Shown here: one piece after another, positions 6,634-12,149 of the stretch
Position numbering within the stretch: position 1 is the stretch's first letter
Layout of the letters: each line of letters starts with the position of its first letter
Made by a program: the position numbers and the translations under genes
Origin: an uncultured Flavobacteriaceae bacterium
GTDB lineage: Bacteria > Bacteroidota > Bacteroidia > Flavobacteriales > Flavobacteriaceae
Length of the DNA: 12,149 nucleotides
Reading direction: 5' to 3'
Assembly: GCA_938018045.1 (NCBI GenBank)
Contig: CALIIP010000014.1
Span: 1 to 12,149 of the forward strand
The notes under the pieces: generated by a model
Databases searched by the model: none
The model's input: the letters and a program-made list of their open reading frames with translations, nothing else
What the model was told of the DNA's origin: nothing

Positions 6634-9157
6634 ATTATCCTTATTAGTATTTACATTTTTAACAATAAGTACATTTGCCCAAGAGAATTCTCTTGAAAAT
6701 ACTACAATCAAAGTAAAAGATTCTTTACAAGAAATAGGTGATATAACGACTTTTGAAAAGGGAAAAATATACGAACTTGGAGGTGTTTCTGTAACAGGAC
6801 TTCAAAAGTTCAGTGAAGAAGCTGTAAAAGTTTTTAGTGGTTTAAAAGTTGGTCAACAGATCAAACTTCCAGGAGATAAACTAACAAGCGCTATCAAAAA
6901 ATTATATGAGCAAAAACAATTTAGTAATATTGATGCATACGTTACTAAAATAGATGGAAATGTCGCCTATTTAGAGTTTGACGTTATTGAATTACCCAAA
7001 CTAAATAAAGCTACAATACAAGGTGTAAAGAAAGGAAAAGCCAAAGAACTTAAAAAAGCCAACGACCTTAATAAAGGTGTTATGGTTACAGACAATCTTT
7101 TAGTAACTTCAGAAAATTACATCAGAAAGAAATATCAGGAAAAAGGTTTTTTAAATGCCAAAGTAACCGTTGATACTAAAAAAGACACTACTGGAATTAA
7201 CACTTTAGATATGTTAGTTCATATTGATAAAGGAGAAAAAGTAAAAATCAAAAATATATTTATTGAAGGTAATGATGCTGTAAGCGATAAGATATTGCGT
7301 AAAGCGATGAAAAATACTAAAAAAGCAGTTTTAGGTCGTTTTTGGAAAAAATCAAAATATATAAAAGAAGACTTTAAGGAAGATTTACAATCAGTTATAG
7401 ATAAGTACAGTGAAAAAGGCCATCGTGATGCAAGAATATTAAACGATTCTATTTCTTGGAATGATGACAAGTCTATAAATGTTCATGTAGGATTAGAAGA
7501 AGGAAAAAAATATTATTTTGGTGGTATTTCATATCTTGGAAATACTGTATTTGATGATAATCAACTTAATAGGTTATTAAGAATTGACAAAGGTCAAGTT
7601 TATAATTCTAAAGTATTAAAAGAACGTATTTCTGGAGATGGATCTCCTAATTCTGAAGATATTACGAGTTTGTATCAAAATTCTGGATACTTATTTTCAC
7701 AAGTAAATTCAGTTGAAACAAAAGTTGAAAATGACTCAATATTTGTAGAAGTTAGAATTCTTGAAGATGAACCTGCAATTATTAGAAAAGTTACTGTAAA
7801 TGGAAATGACAGAACAAATGATCATGTTGCATACAGACAATTAAGAACGCGTCCTGGATATAGATATAGCAAAGAGCAAATTATACGAAGTATTCGCGAA
7901 TTAGGACAATTAGGCTTTTTTGATCCAGAAACTATTACACCAGATTTAAAACCTAACTATTACGATAAAACAGTAGATATAGATTATTCAGTTACTGAAA
8001 AAGGTGCTAGCCAAATAGAACTTCAAGGAGGTTATGGTGGTGGATCATTTATTGGTACATTAGGGCTGTCTTTTAATAATTTCTCAATGAGAAATATTTT
8101 TAATAAAGAGGCATACAAACCACTTCCTATGGGAGATGGACAAACACTATCTCTGCGATTACAAAAAAGTAGGTTTTATACAACATCAAGTTTCTCTTTT
8201 ATTGAGCCATGGCTTGGAGGTAAAAAACCTCAATCATTATCTTTCTCTCTTTCTCAATCAAAACAATTTGGATTTAATAATTCAACAAGAGATGTAGACA
8301 AAGATCAACGTTTAAATATAGTTGGTGCGTCTATTGGTTTAGGTAAAAGGCTAAAATGGCCAGATGATTATTTTTCTCTTTCACAAAGTATTAGTTATCA
8401 ACTTTATGACTTAAAAGATTACAGGTTTAATGTTGGTTCTGCAGGTATTTTAAGTAATGGTAAATTAAATAATTTAGCGTATTCGATAAACTTGGGAAGA
8501 AAATCAGCAGGACCAAATCCAATTTTTCCAAAAAGTGGATCTGACTTTGTTCTAGGAGCAAAATTAACATTTCCTTATTCATTATTTAATGATAAAGACT
8601 ATGAAAATTTAGATTTAGAAGAAAAATACAAATGGCTAGAGTATTATAAAATAAGTTATAAAGGGAAATGGTACACTTCACTTCCTGGAAAATTTGTTTT
8701 AATGTCTAACTTTGAATTGGGTTATTTAGGTTCTTATAGTGACGAACTAGGTGATTCACCTTTTGAGCGTTATTTTGTAGGAGGAGATGGTTTAGGTACA
8801 TATCAATTAGATGGTAGAGAAACAATTGGTTTAAGAGGTTATGAGAATAACAGTCTTTCATCAATAGCAGGAGGTACAGTATATAATAAGTTTCAATTAG
8901 AAGTAAGATATCCTGTTACATTAAAACCTTCAGCGTCAATTTACCTTTTAGGATTTGTAGAAGGAGGTAATTCATATGATGGTTTTGAAGAGTTTAATCC
9001 TTTTGAATTAAAACGTTCTGCAGGATTAGGTGTTAGAATATTTATGCCAGCATTTGGGTTGCTAGGTATAGATTTTGCCCATGGATTTGATCCATTACCT
9101 GGAACAAATGTAAAATCAGGATGGCAGACACACTTTATTATTGGTCAACAATTTTAA
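6623..9157 (+). CDS. bamA: Outer-membrane barrel assembly factor BamA
   Basis: BamA is the Omp85 core of the machine that folds beta-barrels into the outer membrane. I chose the ATG at 6623, inside the end of uppS, because it begins a clean signal peptide (MRYKLSLLVF to TFAQ, residues 1-20). An upstream in-frame TTG at 6590 would add 11 charged residues in front. The 844-residue protein has five POTRA-like repeats (about 48-124, 125-205, 206-294, 295-383 and 384-460), each with the family's glycine pattern such as IFIEGNDAVSD (212-222) and ISYLGNTVFDD (302-312). A 16-strand barrel follows from about 462. It includes the conserved loop-6 LRGY (737-740), which inserts into the barrel, and ends in the aromatic signal HFIIGQQF with a terminal Phe. 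No partner lipoprotein genes are in the window. Two chaperone genes follow. Confidence 0.96.
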   Translation: MRYKLSLLVFTFLTISTFAQENSLENTTIKVKDSLQEIGDITTFEKGKIYELGGVSVTGLQKFSEEAVKVFSGLKVGQQIKLPGDKLTSAIKKLYEQKQFSNIDAYVTKIDGNVAYLEFDVIELPKLNKATIQGVKKGKAKELKKANDLNKGVMVTDNLLVTSENYIRKKYQEKGFLNAKVTVDTKKDTTGINTLDMLVHIDKGEKVKIKNIFIEGNDAVSDKILRKAMKNTKKAVLGRFWKKSKYIKEDFKEDLQSVIDKYSEKGHRDARILNDSISWNDDKSINVHVGLEEGKKYYFGGISYLGNTVFDDNQLNRLLRIDKGQVYNSKVLKERISGDGSPNSEDITSLYQNSGYLFSQVNSVETKVENDSIFVEVRILEDEPAIIRKVTVNGNDRTNDHVAYRQLRTRPGYRYSKEQIIRSIRELGQLGFFDPETITPDLKPNYYDKTVDIDYSVTEKGASQIELQGGYGGGSFIGTLGLSFNNFSMRNIFNKEAYKPLPMGDGQTLSLRLQKSRFYTTSSFSFIEPWLGGKKPQSLSFSLSQSKQFGFNNSTRDVDKDQRLNIVGASIGLGKRLKWPDDYFSLSQSISYQLYDLKDYRFNVGSAGILSNGKLNNLAYSINLGRKSAGPNPIFPKSGSDFVLGAKLTFPYSLFNDKDYENLDLEEKYKWLEYYKISYKGKWYTSLPGKFVLMSNFELGYLGSYSDELGDSPFERYFVGGDGLGTYQLDGRETIGLRGYENNSLSSIAGGTVYNKFQLEVRYPVTLKPSASIYLLGFVEGGNSYDGFEEFNPFELKRSAGLGVRIFMPAFGLLGIDFAHGFDPLPGTNVKSGWQTHFIIGQQF

Positions 9158-9167
9158 TAAAAAAATG

Positions 9168-9175
9168 TATTTTTG
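9168..9175 (+). promoter_or_regulatory. Putative -7 element for the ompH pair
   Basis: TATTTTTG is a perfect TAnnTTTG in the 67 bp between bamA and the first ompH gene. A TTGG lies at 9141-9144, but the spacing is about 23 bp and lies within the end of bamA. A start near 9180 would leave a leader of about 45 nt. Confidence 0.4.
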
Positions 9176-9192
9176 TATAATGAAATAAAAAT

Positions 9193-9209
9193 TTGGCACG
9201 ATTTTTTCT
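9193..9209 (+). promoter_or_regulatory. Sigma-54-like site before ompH
   Basis: TTGGCACG-ATTT-TTTCT matches the sigma-54 consensus TTGGCACG-N4-TTGCW perfectly in the -24 box and with one mismatch (TTTC for TTGC) in the -12 box, with correct spacing. Transcription would start near 9220, only about 5 nt before the ATG. No activator site is recognised upstream. Confidence 0.35.
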
Positions 9210-9224
9210 AAACACATAATAGTT

Positions 9225-10028
9225 ATGATAAAAAAAGTTCTTTTAACATTCGTATTAATTTCAAGCTGCACAACTTTTGCCCAAAAAAGCCAAAAGATTG
9301 GTTATGTAGATATGGAATATATTTTAGAAAATATTCCTGAATATGCTCAAGCACAAAATCAATTAAACCAAAAAGTTGACAAGTGGAAACAAACTCTTGA
9401 TCAACTAAAAAGTGAAATTGAAACTATGAGAGCTGATTTAAGTAATGAAAAAGCGTTGCTAACTCAAGATTTAATATCAGAAAGACAAGAAGATATCTCT
9501 CTTAAAGAAATTGACTTAAAAAAACAAGAGAATGCTTATTTCTCTTCTGATGGTAGTCTGTTTAAGTATAGAAAACAATTGGTAAAGCCAATTCAAGATA
9601 AAGTATATAACGCAGCTCAGCAAATTGGTAAAGGCCGTGGATATGATATTATTTTTGATAAGTCATCTGATGTGATTATGATATATACAAACTCTAAAGC
9701 TGATATTAGTGAACTAGTTTTAAAAAGTATTGTAAGAGCTGAAAAGACAGAGTCTGCTAAAGAAAAGAGAGCTGATAAAAATGGTGCTATTCAAACGAAA
9801 GAATTAAGTGAAGAGGCTCAAAAGAAAATAGATGAAAGAGATGCCAAGCGTGAAGCTCTTATTGAAAAAGCAGATTTAGCAAAAGCAGCCAAATTAAAAA
9901 AGCGTGAAGAACAAAAAGCAGAGATTGAAAGAATAAGATTGGAACGTCTAAAAAAGCGTGAAGAACTAAGAAATCAATTAAAAGAGAATAAAGAAAACTC
10001 TGAAGAAGATAAAAAAGAGAACGAATAA
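9225..10028 (+). CDS. OmpH/Skp family periplasmic chaperone with long charged tail
   Basis: OmpH/Skp proteins form jellyfish-like trimers that hold unfolded outer-membrane proteins in the periplasm and pass them to BamA. This 267-residue copy has a signal peptide (1-19, TTFA before QKSQKIGYVDM), the first Skp strand IGYVDMEYILENIPEYAQAQ (25-44), two long helical coiled-coil arms (about 45-135), and the closing core GRGYDIIFDKSSDVIMI (137-153). A normal Skp would end near residue 170. Here a further hundred or so residues of Lys/Glu/Arg-rich coiled coil (about 172-267) follow, including a repeated LKKREE (224-229 and 242-247). Cys15 in LISSC also fits a lipobox, so a lipoprotein form cannot be excluded, although TFA-Q is the better cleavage site. 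It follows bamA by 67 bp and precedes a second ompH gene by 33 bp. Confidence 0.9.
   Translation: MIKKVLLTFVLISSCTTFAQKSQKIGYVDMEYILENIPEYAQAQNQLNQKVDKWKQTLDQLKSEIETMRADLSNEKALLTQDLISERQEDISLKEIDLKKQENAYFSSDGSLFKYRKQLVKPIQDKVYNAAQQIGKGRGYDIIFDKSSDVIMIYTNSKADISELVLKSIVRAEKTESAKEKRADKNGAIQTKELSEEAQKKIDERDAKREALIEKADLAKAAKLKKREEQKAEIERIRLERLKKREELRNQLKENKENSEEDKKENE
9895..9966 (+). repeat. 18 bp direct repeat, 54 bp period, inside the ompH tail
   Basis: TAAAAAAGCGTGAAGAAC occurs identically at 9895-9912 and 9949-9966. The 54 bp period equals 18 codons and encodes the repeated LKKREE block, suggesting in-frame duplication within the coiled-coil tail. Confidence 0.85.
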
Positions 10029-10061
10029 AAATTAATATTAAACACAACAAATAAGAAAAAA

Positions 10062-10562
10062 ATGAAAAATTTAAAAACACTTTTATTAGTAGCAGTTATT
10101 TCACTAGGATTTAATACTGTAAAAGCACAAAGTAAAGTAGCACATATTAATATCCAGGAATTAATATCTTTAATGCCAGAAGCTAAAGCTATGAATGCTA
10201 CATTGGAAAAATTAGACAAAACTAATAAAGATGATTTAAAAGCTGCAGTAACTGCATTACAAGCAAAATATAATAAGTATCAAACTGAAGCTCCTAATCA
10301 AACTGAAGAAGAAAACCAAAGAAGAGAATTAGAAGTTCAGCAGAGTCAAAAGAAAATCGAATTAAGTCAGCAAGCTGGTCAACAAGATTTAAGTAAAAAG
10401 AATCAAGAACTAATACAACCAATTATTGAAAAAGCAGATGCTGCAGTTAAGGCAGTTGCAAAATCACAAGGTTTTGATTATGTACTTGACTCATCTGTTT
10501 TACTTGTAGCAAATGGTACTAATTTATTAGCTGCTGTAAAAGCACACTTAGGAATTCAATAA
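10062..10562 (+). CDS. OmpH/Skp family periplasmic chaperone, second copy
   Basis: This 166-residue protein has the normal Skp length and layout: signal peptide (1-22, NTVKA before QSKVAH), core strand KVAHINIQELISLMPEAKAM (25-44), coiled-coil arms rich in Gln, Glu and Lys (about 45-115), and the closing core GFDYVLDSSVLLVANGTNLL (136-155). It lacks the long charged tail of the upstream copy. The two paralogues could form separate or mixed trimers; nothing in the sequence decides this. It is 33 bp behind the first copy, has no promoter match of its own, and is followed after 24 bp by a strong terminator, so it is the last gene of the unit. The leader ends AGAAAAAA before the ATG with no Shine-Dalgarno sequence. 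Confidence 0.93.
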   Translation: MKNLKTLLLVAVISLGFNTVKAQSKVAHINIQELISLMPEAKAMNATLEKLDKTNKDDLKAAVTALQAKYNKYQTEAPNQTEEENQRRELEVQQSQKKIELSQQAGQQDLSKKNQELIQPIIEKADAAVKAVAKSQGFDYVLDSSVLLVANGTNLLAAVKAHLGIQ

Positions 10563-10586
10563 AATAATAATTGACTTCAACAACTT

Positions 10587-10616
10587 AAAATCCCGATCTT
10601 TATCGGGATTTTTTTT
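10587..10616 (+). terminator. Intrinsic terminator after the ompH pair
   Basis: AAAATCCCGAT (10587-10597) and ATCGGGATTTT (10602-10612) form an 11 bp perfect stem around a CTTT loop, followed by eight T (10609-10616), A and more T. This is the only classic intrinsic terminator in the window. Confidence 0.93.
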
Positions 10617-10623
10617 ATTTTTG
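10616..10623 (+). promoter_or_regulatory. Putative -7 element for murI, overlapping the terminator T tract
   Basis: TATTTTTG is a perfect TAnnTTTG whose first T is the last of the terminator's T run. It ends 6 bp before the murI ATG. No TTTG is present about 19 bp upstream, where the hairpin stem lies. Confidence 0.4.
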
Positions 10624-10629
10624 TTACTT

Positions 10630-11418
10630 ATGAAAACGCAATCTATTGGTATTTTTGATTCAGGAATTGGAGGAACTTCTATTTGGAAGGAAATCACTTC
10701 GTTGCTTCCTCATGAGAACACTATCTATCTTGCAGACAGTAAGAATGCTCCTTATGGTGAAAAATCAGCAGAAAAAATTATTGAGTTTAGCATAAAGAAT
10801 ACAGAACTTCTAATAGAAAAAGGTTGTAAACTTATAGTAGTAGCATGTAATACTGCAACTACAAATGCTATTGAAATCTTAAGAAACAAATACGATATTC
10901 AATTTATAGGAATTGAACCTGCAATAAAGCCTGCAGCATTAAAAACCATAACAAATAGTATCGGAATATTGGCAACCAAAGGAACCTTAAGCAGTTCTTT
11001 GTTTTCAGAAACTTCAGAACGATTTACATCAGAAATTAAAGTGATTGAACAAGAAGGAAAAGGAATTGTTGCACTTATAGAAAGCGGAAGATTAGCTTCA
11101 GACGAAATGACTTTATTGCTACATAAATACCTCAATCCAATGTTAAAAGAGCAAATAGATTATTTAGTTTTGGGTTGCACACATTATCCTTATTTGATTC
11201 CGCAGATAAAAAAAATAGTTGGTGAGAATGTGAAGATAATTGATTCCGGATTGGCAGTTGCAAAACAAACAAATGCTATTTTAGAAAAATATGATCTAAA
11301 GAATTTAACTTCTGATATCTCTAAGCATCAATTATACATAAATAAGGATAAAGAAGTTTTAGAAAATATCTTGAAAGATGTTTCTATAGATTATGCTGTA
11401 AATAAGTTAGAATTTTAA
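10630..11418 (+). CDS. murI: Glutamate racemase
   Basis: MurI interconverts L- and D-glutamate to supply D-Glu for peptidoglycan. Starting at the ATG at 10630 gives 262 residues, a normal length; an in-frame TTG at 10621 would overlap the predicted promoter. The Asp-Ser pair at 10-11 (IFDSGIGGTSIW, 8-19), the first catalytic cysteine Cys73 in VVACNTATT (70-78), IEPAIKPA (95-102) and the second catalytic cysteine Cys183 in LGCTHYPYL (181-189) are all present, so it should be active. The GIGGTSIW variant is typical of Bacteroidota. The gene lies after the terminator of the ompH unit and so seems to be transcribed alone. Its stop is 2 bp from the stop of the convergent response regulator gene. 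Confidence 0.97.
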   Translation: MKTQSIGIFDSGIGGTSIWKEITSLLPHENTIYLADSKNAPYGEKSAEKIIEFSIKNTELLIEKGCKLIVVACNTATTNAIEILRNKYDIQFIGIEPAIKPAALKTITNSIGILATKGTLSSSLFSETSERFTSEIKVIEQEGKGIVALIESGRLASDEMTLLLHKYLNPMLKEQIDYLVLGCTHYPYLIPQIKKIVGENVKIIDSGLAVAKQTNAILEKYDLKNLTSDISKHQLYINKDKEVLENILKDVSIDYAVNKLEF

Positions 11419-11420
11419 AA

Positions 11421-12149
11421 TTATTGAAAAAACGATAATAAAACTGACTTCTTAGAAGGAGCAACAGACAATTCTTTACCGTTATTTAAAACAACCGTTC
11501 CGCCTTTTCCTTTTTTGTAAGTTGTCACATAATTCACATTTACCAAGTATGATTTATGGATTCTCACAAAACCATTTTCTGATAAAATAGTTTCAAAATA
11601 CTTCAATGTTTTACTTACTAACTTCTTATGACCATCTGCCAAAAAAAGTTGTGTGTAGTTATCATCTGCTTTGCAATACAAAATGTTCTGAATTTCAATT
11701 ACTTCAAATCCATCTTGCGTAGGAATCGTGATTTTACCAACTGCAGAAGTTACTTTAGTTTTTAAAACTGAATTTTGCAACTCCAGTTCTTGCTTTTTAG
11801 TTTCTATAACATAATCCACAGCTTTTATGAGTTCGTCTATAGAAATGGGCTTTAAAAGGTAGTAAGACGCATGGTTGTTCAGCGCATCAATCGCATAATG
11901 ATCGTAAGCAGTTACAAAGACTGTTTCAAAATCTACATCGCCTAACTTTTCGAGTAAGTCAAAAGCATTTCCATAAGGCATTTCTACATCCAAAAACACC
12001 AAGTCCAACTTGTTATTTCTAATCAAAACCAACGCTTCTTCAATATTTTCTGCTTCTCCTAAAACTTCTACATTCGGACAGTATTTTGCTAAGTAATTCT
12101 TAAGAATTTCTCTGCTCGTTTTTTCGTCTTCTACGATGATGGTTTTTAA
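11421..12149 (-). CDS. LytTR-family response regulator (5' end at window edge)
   Basis: The frame is open to the right edge, giving 242 visible residues; the edge begins LKTIIVEDE, so only the start codon and perhaps a residue or so are missing. Residues 1-118 form a receiver domain: acidic pocket ED at 7-8, phospho-acceptor Asp54 in VFLDVEMP (51-58), Thr80 in FVTAYD (78-83) and Lys100 in LLKPIS (98-103). After a linker, a LytTR DNA-binding domain covers about 138-240, with ILYCKADDNYTQLFL (156-170) and FVRIHKSYLVNVNYV (194-208) as its hallmark segments. It is therefore a cytosolic two-component transcription regulator of the AgrA/LytR/YehT type. Its sensor kinase is not in the window and could lie just to the right. 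Targets cannot be told from the sequence. Confidence 0.95.
   Translation of the reverse strand, partial: LKTIIVEDEKTSREILKNYLAKYCPNVEVLGEAENIEEALVLIRNNKLDLVFLDVEMPYGNAFDLLEKLGDVDFETVFVTAYDHYAIDALNNHASYYLLKPISIDELIKAVDYVIETKKQELELQNSVLKTKVTSAVGKITIPTQDGFEVIEIQNILYCKADDNYTQLFLADGHKKLVSKTLKYFETILSENGFVRIHKSYLVNVNYVTTYKKGKGGTVVLNNGKELSVAPSKKSVLLSFFQ

Noticed and set aside
7219..7470. Minus-strand frame inside bamA
   Set aside because: It is fully antisense to well-conserved POTRA sequence and has no recognisable protein features; a shadow of AT-rich coding DNA. The same applies to minus-strand frames at 5988-6176 and 10899-11135.
9859..10219. Two overlapping minus-strand hydrophobic frames across the ompH junction
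   Set aside because: They are the complement of Lys/Glu-rich coiled-coil codons, which read as Phe/Leu/Ser on the other strand and imitate membrane segments.
10621..10629. Upstream TTG start for murI
   Set aside because: It lies within the predicted -7 element and right after the terminator T run; the ATG at 10630 starts at the conserved N-terminus.
11421..12032. Response regulator starting at an internal TTG (12032), as a truncated receiver
   Set aside because: The same frame continues to the window edge and encodes the missing first strand and acidic pocket (TIIVEDE), so the receiver domain is intact.
1..12149. CRISPR array, tRNA or rRNA gene, insertion sequence, defence island
   Set aside because: I found no regularly spaced repeats, no tRNA-like cloverleaf, no rRNA sequence and no transposase or defence proteins; nearly all the DNA is core coding sequence.

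Overview
The window looks like a chromosomal segment from a member of the Bacteroidota, most likely a marine-type Flavobacteriaceae. The DNA is AT-rich (roughly 30-33% GC by eye). Most starts lack a Shine-Dalgarno sequence and follow A-rich leaders. Several starts have the Bacteroidota promoter element TAnnTTTG close upstream. Proteins typical of the phylum are present, including PorG of the type 9 secretion system, the paired OmpH/Skp proteins, and a glutamate racemase with a GIGGTSIW N-terminus. Genus cannot be told from the sequence alone.

Layout: positions 1-3363 hold minus-strand genes. These are trigger factor (3' end cut by the window), a small four-helix YvlD-type membrane protein, an alpha/beta hydrolase and pdxJ. 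The last two form a tight pair with a 5 bp gap. A REP-like dispersed repeat of 75 bp with inverted TGTCA/TGACA ends lies between the hydrolase and the membrane protein gene. A divergent intergenic region (3364-3493) with a 14 bp tandem repeat separates pdxJ from the rightward genes.

Positions 3494-10562 are a long plus-strand block: a CBS-CBS-ACT-like protein, NAD kinase, PorG, UppS (undecaprenyl diphosphate synthase), BamA and two OmpH/Skp chaperones. It ends at a strong intrinsic terminator (10587-10616). murI (10630-11418) starts 14 bp after that terminator and seems to use a promoter element sharing the terminator's T tract. A LytTR-family response regulator, cut at its 5' end by the window edge, converges on murI with only 2 bp between stop codons.

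Functionally, most of the block serves the cell envelope. UppS makes the lipid carrier for peptidoglycan and surface glycans, MurI supplies D-glutamate, BamA inserts outer-membrane barrels, and the OmpH proteins are likely periplasmic chaperones for them. PorG is itself an outer-membrane component of the T9SS. NAD kinase, PdxJ and trigger factor are housekeeping genes. This is mostly core genome: I see no mobile element, CRISPR array or defence island, and no clearly new system. The points worth a second look are mainly regulatory (a sigma-54-like site before ompH, the terminator/promoter overlap at murI, a 12-codon reading frame coupled to nadK) plus the CBS-ACT protein of unknown role next to NAD kinase.
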